Program-made: the position numbers and the translations under genes
Source of the DNA: Alphaproteobacteria bacterium MarineAlpha10_Bin2
Lineage (GTDB): Bacteria > Pseudomonadota > Alphaproteobacteria > UBA828
Direction: 5' to 3'
NCBI GenBank assembly: GCA_002937555.1
Contig: PTKB01000119.1
Span: 1 to 8,198 of the forward strand
Length of the DNA: 8,198 nt
The notes under the pieces: model-generated
The model's input: the letters and a program-made list of their open reading frames with translations, nothing else
Database searches by the model: none
Told to the model about the DNA's origin: nothing
Shown here: positions 1 to 6,022 of the stretch, piece by piece
How positions within the stretch are numbered: the first letter of the stretch is position 1
How the letters are laid out: each line of letters opens with the position of its first letter

Positions 1-125
1 AAAGCGCCGAGGACGCGCCGGAAGAGGCCGCGGCGGCCAAGCGCGGCATTCCGACCCCGGCCTGGGTGGGCGGCATTATCGGCGTGGTGGCGGTTCTGAT
101 TTTGTGGGCCGTCGGCGTATTTTGA
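1..125 (+). CDS. C-terminal end of a membrane-anchored protein, possibly CoxG-like (partial)
   Basis: This reading frame is open from the left edge to a TGA at 123-125. It encodes about 40 residues: an acidic, Ala-rich stretch (SAEDAPEEAAAAKRG), then one hydrophobic helix (WVGGIIGVVAVLILWAVGVF) that ends the protein. That is the shape of a C-terminal membrane anchor behind a flexible linker. CO-dehydrogenase subunit G (CoxG, SRPBCC family), a membrane-recruitment factor for the enzyme, often ends in such a helix and is often encoded just before coxD, so it is the best guess from context. The diagnostic SRPBCC domain lies outside the window, so the identity is inference. The stop is 4 bases before the next start, so the genes are probably co-transcribed. 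Confidence 0.6.
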   Translation, partial: SAEDAPEEAAAAKRGIPTPAWVGGIIGVVAVLILWAVGVF

Positions 126-129
126 ATTC

Positions 130-603
130 ATGACTTTGGTTGGCATTCGCGGTGGCGGCGATGGCGAGCAGGCGGAATTGGCGCGCCTGTTGCTCGGCGA
201 ATTGAAGGCGCGCGGTCTGAGCGTCTCCGTTCTCGCCTATGCCGGCGCTTCGGCGGATATCGATATTCCGGGCAAGGACAGCTATGAGCATCGCCGCGCC
301 GGTGCGCGCGAGGTGTTGGCGGTCTCGCGCTTGCGCTGGGCGCTGGTACATGAGGCGGGGGTGGCGGACAACCATCCGCGCCCGGACTTGGATGCCTTAT
401 TGGCGCGCCTCAAGCCGGTTGATTACGTGCTCGCGCCCGGCATCACGGAGAACGCCGGAATTACCCTCGATTTGGCGGCCGGCAGCGATGCGGTGCAGGC
501 GGCGCACGGCAACCGCCCGGCAACGGTGTTTCGTCTTGACATGGCGGGGCAAATCGCTGATTTCATCGTCACCTCCCCAGCAGAAAAGCACTCCATACCG
601 TGA
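130..603 (+). CDS. MobB-like protein with degenerate nucleotide-binding motifs
   Basis: A 157-residue protein related to MobB, the P-loop GTPase that assists addition of a nucleotide to molybdopterin. The recognisable MobB signature is DIDIPGKDSYEHRRAGAREV at residues 43-62, followed by RWALVHE (69-75). In E. coli MobB the same region reads DVDKPGKDSYELRKAGA and RWALM. The N-terminal Walker A, normally G-x-S-G-x-GKT, is here GIRGGGDGEQ (5-14), with no lysine and no Ser/Thr. The usual LVEGFK-type motif is replaced by VLAPGITENAG (100-110). It can therefore hardly bind GTP in the normal way. The ATG at 130 follows the previous stop by 4 bases, and the end overlaps the next gene in GTGA. A role as a scaffold or pterin-binding chaperone for the adjacent Moco genes is inference. 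Confidence 0.8.
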   Translation: MTLVGIRGGGDGEQAELARLLLGELKARGLSVSVLAYAGASADIDIPGKDSYEHRRAGAREVLAVSRLRWALVHEAGVADNHPRPDLDALLARLKPVDYVLAPGITENAGITLDLAAGSDAVQAAHGNRPATVFRLDMAGQIADFIVTSPAEKHSIP

Positions 604-1496
604 CACGCGCGCTGCCCAAATCCGTCGATGAAACGGTCGAGATTCTCGCCGCCGGCAACTATATCGCCGACCGCAATTTGGCGACGACGCTGCATATCTC
701 GCTCAGCATGCAGCGCCCGATTTTTCTCGAAGGCGAGGCCGGCGTCGGCAAGACCGAGCTGGCCAAGGTGGTGGCCGAGCAATTTGGGCGCAAGCTCTTG
801 CGCTTGCAATGTTATGAGGGCCTCGACGTCTCCTCGGCCGTTTACGAATGGAATTACGCCCGCCAGATGATCGAGATCCGCCTCTCCGAGGCACTCGGCG
901 ACCGCGACCGGGATGCCCTTGCCGAGGATATTTTCTCCGAGCGTTTTTTGATCACGCGCCCGTTGCTGCGCGCCCTCGAGCCGACGGCCGAAGGCGCGCC
1001 CGTCCTGCTGATCGACGAGCTTGACCGCGCCGACGAACCGTTCGAAGCGTTCCTGCTGGAAGTGCTGGCCGATTACCAGATTACCATACCGGAAATCGGC
1101 ACCGTCAAAGCAGCCGAGCCGCCGATCGTTCTCATCACCTCGAACCGCACGCGCGAAATTCACGACGCGCTGAAGCGCCGCTGCCTCTACCACTGGATCG
1201 ATTATCCCGATGCCGAGCGCGAGCAAGCCATCCTCACCACGCGCCTGCCCGATGCGGACAAAGATCTCAGCCGCCAAGTGGTCGCCTTCGTTCAGGAACT
1301 GCGCAAGGTGGATCTGTTCAAATTGCCCGGCGTCGCCGAAAGCATCGATTGGCTGGAGTCCCTCACGGTCCTCGGCGAAGCCGCACTGAACGAGGACATT
1401 GTGCGCCGCACTTTGGGCGTGCTGCTCAAATATCAGGACGATATCGAGAAAATCGAAGGCGACGAATTGCGCCGCTTGCTCGACGCAGCCGACTGA
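600..1496 (+). CDS. coxD: MoxR-family AAA+ ATPase, CoxD-like
   Basis: A 298-residue MoxR-type AAA+ ATPase. Walker A is GEAGVGKT at 45-52, Walker B is VLLIDE at 135-140, sensor 1 is VLITSN at 177-182, and the arginine finger region is LKRRCLY at 191-197. It ends with the lid-domain sequence KYQDDIEKIEGDELRRLL typical of CoxD homologues. Length and motif set are complete. In Oligotropha, CoxD is a chaperone-like ATPase needed to build the [CuSMoO2] centre of CO dehydrogenase; relatives serve other Mo hydroxylases. It usually works with the VWA protein CoxE, whose gene normally follows but is absent here. The start is GTG at 600, overlapping the upstream TGA at 601-603, which implies translational coupling. 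The MoxR family call is firm; the CoxD assignment rests on sequence feel plus the XdhC/MocA neighbours. Confidence 0.9.
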   Translation: MTRALPKSVDETVEILAAGNYIADRNLATTLHISLSMQRPIFLEGEAGVGKTELAKVVAEQFGRKLLRLQCYEGLDVSSAVYEWNYARQMIEIRLSEALGDRDRDALAEDIFSERFLITRPLLRALEPTAEGAPVLLIDELDRADEPFEAFLLEVLADYQITIPEIGTVKAAEPPIVLITSNRTREIHDALKRRCLYHWIDYPDAEREQAILTTRLPDADKDLSRQVVAFVQELRKVDLFKLPGVAESIDWLESLTVLGEAALNEDIVRRTLGVLLKYQDDIEKIEGDELRRLLDAAD

Positions 1497-1586
1497 TCGC
1501 AAACAGGTTCAGCCCGCCCTTGCGGAGCGCTCGGCAAAGCTCTACATCTTGATAATCCTATTGGCCAAACCATTCGGGCTGGCGTT
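1497..1586 (+). other. 90-base gap where coxE would be expected
   Basis: This is the only sizeable spacer within the first five genes of the plus-strand operon. All three plus frames are short and none resembles a von Willebrand A protein. An AT-richer patch with GATAAT at 1551-1556 could serve as a -10 element, but no matching -35 lies 16-18 bases upstream, and there is no convincing hairpin. It may be a simple spacer, a deletion scar, or a weak internal promoter for the xdhC genes. No Shine-Dalgarno precedes the ATG at 1587 either. Confidence 0.4.
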
Positions 1587-1919
1587 ATGACAACTGCACA
1601 AATGGAACAAGAAGACATTCTCGGCACCGCCGCCCAGTGGCGCGATGCCGGCCGCGACGTTGGGCTGGCGACCGTGATTGCCACCTGGGGCTCGTCGCCG
1701 CGGCCCGTCGGCAGCCAATTGGTGGTGGATGGCGAGGGCCGCTTCGAGGGCTCGGTATCGGGCGGCTGCATCGAAGGCGCGGTGATACAGACCGCCAAGG
1801 ACGTCATGCAAAGCGGCCAGCCGGAAGTGCTCGAATTCGGCGTTTCCGACGAGCAGGCCTGGGAAGTCGGCCTTGCCTGCGGCGGTACGGTCCGGGTGTA
1901 CGTGGAAAAAGTTGACTGA
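1587..1919 (+). CDS. XdhC/CoxI family protein, N-terminal domain only
   Basis: A 110-residue protein corresponding to the XdhC_CoxI domain, which in full-length XdhC precedes the Rossmann domain. Hallmarks are ATWGSSPRPVGSQLVV (32-47), GSVSGGCIEGAV (56-66 region, with Cys61) and the closing WEVGLACGG motif with Cys98. The family binds Moco, guards it during sulfuration and inserts it into xanthine-dehydrogenase or CO-dehydrogenase type apoenzymes. The protein stops right after this domain; the C-terminal half is encoded by the next gene, starting 3 bases after the stop. Such a split is common in cox-type clusters and is not a frameshift, since both halves start and end cleanly. An alternative start is Met6; the ATG at 1587 is kept because it gives the usual N-terminal extension. 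Confidence 0.9.
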   Translation: MTTAQMEQEDILGTAAQWRDAGRDVGLATVIATWGSSPRPVGSQLVVDGEGRFEGSVSGGCIEGAVIQTAKDVMQSGQPEVLEFGVSDEQAWEVGLACGGTVRVYVEKVD

Positions 1920-1922
1920 GAG

Positions 1923-2618
1923 ATGAAGCGCGGCACTCTCGAGCGGCTGAATGCCGACCGGGCGGAAAAACGGTCTGTCGCGCTGGTGACGGAAACCGCT
2001 TCCGGCGCGCAATGGCTGGTCTATGCGGAGGCCGTTTCGCCTGACGCAGGCTTGGCGGAAGACGTGGCGGTAAGAGCACGCGCCGCTCTGGCCGACGACC
2101 GTAGCGCCATCTTGGATGCGGACGGCAAACCCTATTTCATCCAGGTGCACAATCCGCCGCTTCGCCTGTTTATCGTCGGCGCGGTGCACATCACCCAGGC
2201 CTTGGCGCGCATGGCCAGCATCGCCGGCTATGCGGTGACCGTGATCGACCCGCGCCGCGCGTTTGCCGAGCCCGAGCGTTTCCCTGGCCTTGAAGTCTCC
2301 AGCGATTGGCCGGACGACGTTCTCCGTGCCGCCGTGGTGGACCGGCGCGCCGCCATCGTCACCCTGTCGCACGATCCCAAAATCGACGACCCGGCTCTGG
2401 AAACGGTGCTGCGTTCGGAGGTGTTCTATATCGGCTCGCTCGGCAGCAACCGTACGCATGGCAAGCGCTTGGCCCGCCTCCACGAGAAAGGTTTCACCAC
2501 CACCGAAACGGATCGCATTCATGGGCCTGTCGGCCTCAATATCGGTGCCAAATCGCCGGCCGAGATCGCCGTATCGATCATGGCCGAGATTACCCAGGCA
2601 CGCCGGGGCGCGGCATGA
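1923..2618 (+). CDS. XdhC family protein, C-terminal Rossmann domain
   Basis: A 231-residue protein carrying the XdhC C-terminal domain. The first ~75 residues are a variable region. A Rossmann-like fold begins at LFIVGAVHI (82-90), with VTVIDPR (105-111), a VTLSHDPKIDDPAL segment (146-159), YIGSLGSNRTHGKR (169-182) and the family-defining end HGPVGLNIGAKSPAEIAVSI (200-219). It should pair with the product of the preceding gene to form a functional two-part XdhC that delivers (sulfurated) Moco to a Mo hydroxylase; this pairing is inferred from adjacency and from single-chain homologues. The stop TGA at 2616-2618 overlaps the next start (ATGA), so translation is coupled. No signal peptide or membrane segment is visible; it is cytoplasmic. 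Confidence 0.9.
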   Translation: MKRGTLERLNADRAEKRSVALVTETASGAQWLVYAEAVSPDAGLAEDVAVRARAALADDRSAILDADGKPYFIQVHNPPLRLFIVGAVHITQALARMASIAGYAVTVIDPRRAFAEPERFPGLEVSSDWPDDVLRAAVVDRRAAIVTLSHDPKIDDPALETVLRSEVFYIGSLGSNRTHGKRLARLHEKGFTTTETDRIHGPVGLNIGAKSPAEIAVSIMAEITQARRGAA

Positions 2619-4267
2619 TTTTCGGCGAAATCCCAGTTGCCGATGCGGAAGGATTGATTCTCGCGCATAGCGTCCGCCTGGCCGGCGGCGCGTTCAAGAA
2701 AGGCCGCGTGCTCTCGGCTGAGGATATTGTCGTGCTGCAAGCGGGCGGCGTGGCGGCGGTCTCGGGCGCTCGGCTCGAAGCAGATGATATGGGTGAAGAC
2801 GAGGCCGCGCTGGCGCTCGCCAAGGCGCTATCGGGGCCGGATCTTGCGCTCGGCACGGCGTTTACCGGGCGCTGCAACCTGTTCGCCACCGAGCGTGGGC
2901 TGATCATTCCGGATCAGGAACGCATCGACCGCATCAACCTGATCGATGAGGGCATGACGGTCGGCACGCTGGCGCCCTATAGCCAAGCCGAACCAGGCCA
3001 GATGGTGGCCACGGTGAAGGTGATTCCCTTCGCCCTCTCGCGCGGCATTGTCGATACCTGCCTCTCCATCGCGGGCCAGGGCGGCGCGGCGTTGCGCTTT
3101 GCGCCGTTTCGCGGCCGGCGCGTCGGATTCATCCAGACCCGCCTGCCCGGCACCAAAGAAAGCGTGCTCGATTCGACCACCGGCACCCTCCTCGAAAGGT
3201 TGACCATATTAGGCGGTGAACTGGTGAGCGAAATCCGCTGCGCCCATTCGAGCGCCGAAATCAGCGAGGCAGTCGGCCGGCTTAGGGGTCTCGAATGCGA
3301 TATGATCCTGATCGCCGGGGCGTCGGCGATCGTCGACCGGCGCGACATCGTGCCGAGCGGTATCGTCGCAGCGGGCGGCGAAATCGATCATTTCGGCATG
3401 CCCGTCGATCCCGGCAATCTGCTGCTGATGGCCCATCTTGGCGAGATCGACGTTCTCGGTCTCCCGGGCTGCGCGCGCTCGCTCAAATTGAACGGTTTCG
3501 ACTGGGTGCTGCGCCGGCGTTTCGCCGATATCTCCGTCACCCGGCGCGATGTCATGACCATGGGCGCCGGCGGGCTGCTGATGGAAATTCCCAGCCGTCC
3601 GTTGCCGCGCGCTTTTGCATCGCCCAAGGCGCCAACGGTGCGGGAGGACCAGGAGGCGACCGAGTCCGGCCCGACCAAAGTGGCGGCAATTGTGTTGGCG
3701 GCGGGCGAATCGCGGCGCATGGGCAACATCAACAAGCTGGTGGTGGAGGTCGACGGCGTGGCGATGGTGGCGCGCGCGGCCGATGCGGCGCTCGACAGCG
3801 GCGCCGATCCGGTTATCGTTGTGACCGGCCATGAGAGCGAAAAAGTGGAAGCGGCATTGACCGGTCGGGCCGTCGAAATCCTCAACAATCCCGATTATGC
3901 CGAGGGCATGAGCACCTCCTTGCGTGCCGGCCTCGCCGCGTTCCCGGCAGATATCGGCGCCGCCGTGATTTGCCTCGGCGATATGCCGCATGTCGATGCC
4001 GCGCTGATCTCACGCCTCATTGCCGGCTTTGACCCGGCGCAAGGGCATGCCATATGCGTGCCGACCTATAAGGGCAAGCGCGGCAATCCGGTACTCTGGG
4101 CAGCGCGCTTTTTCGCAGAAATGCAGCGCCTCGCGGGCGATGTCGGTGCGCGCCACCTGATCGGCGAACATAGCGATGCGGTGCATGAAATCGAATGCGG
4201 CGATGCCGCCGTCACGTTCGATGTCGATACGCCCGAGGCGCTTGAATCCCTAACTGCACAAAATTAA
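2615..4267 (+). CDS. Molybdopterin-binding domain fused to MocA-type nucleotidyltransferase
   Basis: A 550-residue two-domain protein. Residues ~1-330 resemble a MoeA/MogA-type molybdopterin-binding module: ILIAGASAIVDRRDIVPSGI (231-250) and a long conserved tail GMPVDPGNLLLMAHLGEIDV (261-280) followed by LGLPGCARSLKLNGFDWVL. A charged, Pro-rich linker follows (327-355). Residues 356-550 form a MocA-like nucleotidyltransferase: LAAGESRRMGNINK (361-374, NTP loop), GMSTSLRAGL (431-440), metal-site GDMP (455-458), RGNPVL (489-494) and DVDTPEAL (536-543). The expected reaction is CTP + Mo-molybdopterin giving molybdopterin cytosine dinucleotide, the cofactor of the CO/xanthine dehydrogenase family. 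Cytidine rather than guanosine specificity is inferred from the XdhC/CoxD context. The frame is open further upstream, but the ATG at 2615 overlapping the xdhC stop fits the protein family. Confidence 0.88.
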   Translation: MIFGEIPVADAEGLILAHSVRLAGGAFKKGRVLSAEDIVVLQAGGVAAVSGARLEADDMGEDEAALALAKALSGPDLALGTAFTGRCNLFATERGLIIPDQERIDRINLIDEGMTVGTLAPYSQAEPGQMVATVKVIPFALSRGIVDTCLSIAGQGGAALRFAPFRGRRVGFIQTRLPGTKESVLDSTTGTLLERLTILGGELVSEIRCAHSSAEISEAVGRLRGLECDMILIAGASAIVDRRDIVPSGIVAAGGEIDHFGMPVDPGNLLLMAHLGEIDVLGLPGCARSLKLNGFDWVLRRRFADISVTRRDVMTMGAGGLLMEIPSRPLPRAFASPKAPTVREDQEATESGPTKVAAIVLAAGESRRMGNINKLVVEVDGVAMVARAADAALDSGADPVIVVTGHESEKVEAALTGRAVEILNNPDYAEGMSTSLRAGLAAFPADIGAAVICLGDMPHVDAALISRLIAGFDPAQGHAICVPTYKGKRGNPVLWAARFFAEMQRLAGDVGARHLIGEHSDAVHEIECGDAAVTFDVDTPEALESLTAQN

Positions 4268-4273
4268 AGGAGG
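4266..4273 (+). promoter_or_regulatory. Strong Shine-Dalgarno of the phnW-like gene
   Basis: AAAGGAGG overlaps the TAA of the upstream gene and sits 6 bases before the GTG at 4280. It is the best ribosome-binding site on the plus strand and fixes the GTG as the start. The upstream operon genes rely on stop/start overlaps instead. Confidence 0.8.
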
Positions 4274-4279
4274 CTGCCG

Positions 4280-5395
4280 GTGCCAAGCGATCCGATCCTC
4301 CTCACCCCGGGACCGCTCACCACGAGCGCGCGCACCAAAGAAGCGATGCTGCGTGATTGGGGCTCGCGGGACGAACATTTTATTGAACTGACAGCGCGTC
4401 TTCGCCGCCGCCTGAGTGCCTTGGCGGAGGCCGAGGCGGAACATGTCTGCGTACCGATCGCCGGCAGCGGCACCGCCGCCGTCGAAGCAATGCTGGGCAC
4501 GATGGTGGCCAGCGACGACCACGCGCTGGTGTTGGTGAACGGCGCCTACGGCCGGCGAATTGCGGACATCCTCGGCGTCGCCGGACGCCCTTGCGAAATT
4601 CTCGAAGGTGTGGAGGACCAGCCGCTCGATGTGGCGGCGGCGGCCGCCCGGCTGGATGCCAACAGCCGCATCACCGATGTCGTCATGGTCCATTGCGAAA
4701 CCACCAGCGGTGTCCTCAATCCGCTCAACGAGATTGCCGAAGAAGTCTCGCGGCGCGGCAAGCGCCTGTTGGTGGATGCGATGAGCTCGTTCGGCGCCAT
4801 TCCGATCGATGCCAGGCGAATCGCATTTGACGGCCTCGCCGCGTCGGCAAACAAATGCCTCGAAAGCGTACCCGGCGTGGCCTTTGTGCTCGCCCGCCGC
4901 ACGCGTTTGGAGGCCTGCGCGGGAAAATGCCACAGCCTCAGCCTCGACCTGCACGGCCAATGGCAAGGTTTCGAAGCGAACGGGCAATGGCGGTTTACGC
5001 CGCCGACGCAGGTCGTCGCCGCGCTCGACAGCGCGCTCGACCAACTCACGGCGGAGGGCGGCATCGGCGGGCGCTTTGCGCGCTATTGGGAAAACTGCCG
5101 CGCGCTCGTCTCCGGCATGCGCGGTATGGGTTTCGAAACCTACCTGCCCGACGGCATACAGGCGCCGATCATCGTGACGTTCCGCATGCCGCGCGATGCG
5201 GCGTTCGAATTCAGCGCCTTCTATGACGCCTTGGCGGCTCACGGCTTCCTGATCTACCCTGGCAAACTGACGGATGCGCCCAGTTTTCGTATTGGATGCA
5301 TCGGCGATATCCGCGCTCAGGACATTGAAAACCTGCTGGCAGCGGTAAAATCCGCCCTCGGCGAATTGGGCGTCGTCCTGGCGGCGGAGAGTTAG
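4280..5395 (+). CDS. phnW: 2-aminoethylphosphonate:pyruvate transaminase
   Basis: A 371-residue class V (fold type I) PLP aminotransferase, close to the usual PhnW length. Family sequence runs throughout: ILLTPGPLTTSARTKEAMLR at the start, DWGSRDEHF (26-34), AGSGTAAVEAMLGT (61-74), VHCETTSGVLNP (137-148), the PLP-N1 aspartate in LLVDAMSSFGA (D166), the Schiff-base lysine in ASANKCLESVPG (K192), SLSLDLHGQW (219-228), GQWRFTPPT (235-243), IYPGKLT (325-331) and carboxylate-binding FRIGCIG (R337). It converts 2-aminoethylphosphonate plus pyruvate to phosphonoacetaldehyde plus L-alanine in the cytoplasm, the first step of AEP use. The next enzyme (PhnX, or PhnY/PhnA) is not encoded nearby, and the upstream neighbours are molybdenum-cofactor genes, so the link may be positional only. 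A different amino donor is possible, but the motif match is specific to PhnW rather than serine-glyoxylate aminotransferases. Confidence 0.88.
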   Translation: MPSDPILLTPGPLTTSARTKEAMLRDWGSRDEHFIELTARLRRRLSALAEAEAEHVCVPIAGSGTAAVEAMLGTMVASDDHALVLVNGAYGRRIADILGVAGRPCEILEGVEDQPLDVAAAAARLDANSRITDVVMVHCETTSGVLNPLNEIAEEVSRRGKRLLVDAMSSFGAIPIDARRIAFDGLAASANKCLESVPGVAFVLARRTRLEACAGKCHSLSLDLHGQWQGFEANGQWRFTPPTQVVAALDSALDQLTAEGGIGGRFARYWENCRALVSGMRGMGFETYLPDGIQAPIIVTFRMPRDAAFEFSAFYDALAAHGFLIYPGKLTDAPSFRIGCIGDIRAQDIENLLAAVKSALGELGVVLAAES

Positions 5396-5400
5396 CGCAA

Positions 5401-5628
5401 ATGCCAAATAAGTTTTTTATCCGAAAAGCAAAAGTAAAAGTACAGTTGCAGATGTCGGATGGCATCACCATGCAAGGCAGTGTGTTCATCAATATCGATG
5501 CGCGGGTGTTGGACTTGATGAACGATTCCGCGGCGACGTTTCTCCCCTTCGAATCCGAAGACGGCAGTATTCACCTACTCAACAAGTTCGAAATCCTGCG
5601 TCTCACGCCGATCAGCGGCAAAAGATAG
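5401..5628 (+). CDS. Small uncharacterised protein, DUF6812-like
   Basis: A 75-residue protein starting 5 bases after the phnW stop; GGAG at 5386-5389 is a possible, rather distant, ribosome-binding site. It begins with a basic, AT-rich segment (MPNKFFIRKAKVKVQLQ), followed by alternating beta-type sequence: MSDGITMQGSVFIN, then RVLDLMNDSAATFLPFE and IHLLNKFEILRLTP. The pattern of a 'dG-x-l-x-G-x-v-f-i' strand, a 'DLMND..FLPF' turn and a closing 'LNK-x-x-I' strand recalls the small DUF6812-type family of unknown function; I judge this by eye only. No signal peptide, membrane helix or cysteines. Codon use in the first 45 bases is visibly more A/T-rich than in the neighbours. It is likely the last gene of the plus-strand transcript, since a hairpin follows. 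Confidence 0.7.
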   Translation: MPNKFFIRKAKVKVQLQMSDGITMQGSVFINIDARVLDLMNDSAATFLPFESEDGSIHLLNKFEILRLTPISGKR

Positions 5629-5632
5629 CCGG

Positions 5633-5666
5633 CACCGCGATCAGGCGGTGAAAAAGTAAATTTTTT
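5633..5666 (+). terminator. Weak terminator-like hairpin at the end of the plus-strand operon
   Basis: CACCGC (5633-5638) and GCGGTG (5645-5650) form a 6-bp stem with a 6-base loop, 4 bases after the stop of the 75-residue gene. An A-rich stretch and then TTTTTT (5661-5666) follow. The T run starts 10 bases after the stem, further than in a textbook intrinsic terminator, so efficiency is doubtful; position and composition support a terminator role. Confidence 0.45.
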
Positions 5667-5744
5667 AATTCAAATCAAAGCAACGGCGCGGTGCGTCTAT
5701 AGGATGCAAATCGTTGTCGACACGCCACGTCCGGCGCCCTAAGC

Positions 5745-5777
5745 CGGGCGCGGCGAAGCTCGGCGCGGTCGCGCCCG
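5745..5777 (-). terminator. G+C-rich inverted repeat in the convergent junction
   Basis: CGGGCGCG (5745-5752) and CGCGCCCG (5770-5777) can pair as an 8-bp stem with a 17-base loop. It lies 27 bases past the minus-strand stop at 5804, between two converging transcripts, where a bidirectional transcription block would be expected. There is no T tract on either side, so it is only a candidate. The rest of 5629-5803 holds no gene that I can support. Confidence 0.3.
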
Positions 5778-5803
5778 ATAATCGCCGCTGGAATTGGGTG
5801 GGA

Positions 5804-5989
5804 TCAGTCTTGTTCGGTGCTTACATCGCCCGTTGCAGGGTCGTCCGAGCCGGTCTCGTCGGCCGTATCGCCCTCGCTATTTTGCGCGTTTTTGCGCTCG
5901 GCTCGAGCGGCCGCCCGCGCGGCCTTCTTTTCGGCCTTCTGGCGTTCACGCTCAATGCGCTCGAACCGGTAGTTGGGTTTTCGGGGCAA
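5804..5989 (-). CDS. Small charged hypothetical protein (61 residues)
   Basis: A 61-residue protein of unknown function. It begins MPRKPNYRFERIERERQKAE, continues as a Lys/Arg/Ala-rich, probably helical or coiled segment (KKAARAAARAERK, 21-33), and ends in an acidic tail rich in Asp, Glu, Thr and Ser (38-61). I recall similar 'KPNYRFER' small proteins being common in alphaproteobacterial genomes, always unannotated. The start is TTG at 5989: GAGGGG on the minus strand (6003-5998) sits 8 bases upstream, and an in-frame TGA at 6004-6002 rules out a longer product. The bipolar charge (basic N half, acidic C half) would suit nucleic-acid or ribosome contact, but that is speculation. It lies downstream of and parallel to the cold-shock gene, separated by a hairpin. 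Confidence 0.7.
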   Translation of the reverse strand: MPRKPNYRFERIERERQKAEKKAARAAARAERKNAQNSEGDTADETGSDDPATGDVSTEQD

Positions 5990-5995
5990 CGTGAT

Positions 5996-6003
5996 TTCCC
6001 CTC
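5996..6003 (-). promoter_or_regulatory. Shine-Dalgarno supporting a TTG start
   Basis: On the minus strand GAGGGGAA lies just upstream of the TTG at 5989-5987 and just after an in-frame TGA. No ATG or GTG in this frame is closer, so this site decides the start of the 61-residue gene. Confidence 0.6.
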
Positions 6004-6022
6004 ACTGTCAGAATGACATGTT

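Noticed and set aside
423..1502. Long open frame of 359 codons on the minus strand opposite coxD
   Set aside because: It is the antisense shadow of the MobB-like and CoxD genes, which have clear family motifs on the plus strand; its own translation shows no recognisable motif.
1551..1556. GATAAT as a -10 promoter element for the xdhC genes
   Set aside because: No acceptable -35 hexamer at 16-18 bases upstream (TTGCGG is 25 bases away).
1497..1586. Remnant of coxE in the gap after coxD
   Set aside because: None of the three plus frames or the minus strand shows VWA-type sequence, so the idea of a decayed coxE cannot be supported from sequence alone.
1542..2522. 326-codon minus-strand open frame opposite the xdhC pair
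   Set aside because: Shadow of two well-supported XdhC-family genes; His/Arg-rich composition typical of antisense GC-rich translation.
2306..2614. Upstream extension of the fused Moco gene by 103 codons
   Set aside because: The extension overlaps the xdhC C-domain gene in another frame and is Arg/Gly-rich; the ATG at 2615 gives a family-like N-terminus and an ATGA overlap.
4250..5407. 385-codon minus-strand open frame opposite phnW
   Set aside because: Longer than phnW itself, but it mirrors it exactly and has no family signature, while PhnW motifs are unmistakable on the plus strand. Long antisense frames are normal in GC-rich genes.
5715..5722. Palindrome TGTCGACA as an operator
   Set aside because: Only 8 bases, in a terminator region far from any start codon; such palindromes occur by chance.
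5714..6016. 100-codon plus-strand open frame in the convergent junction
   Set aside because: It runs antisense to the 61-residue gene, lacks a ribosome-binding site and has no recognisable motif.
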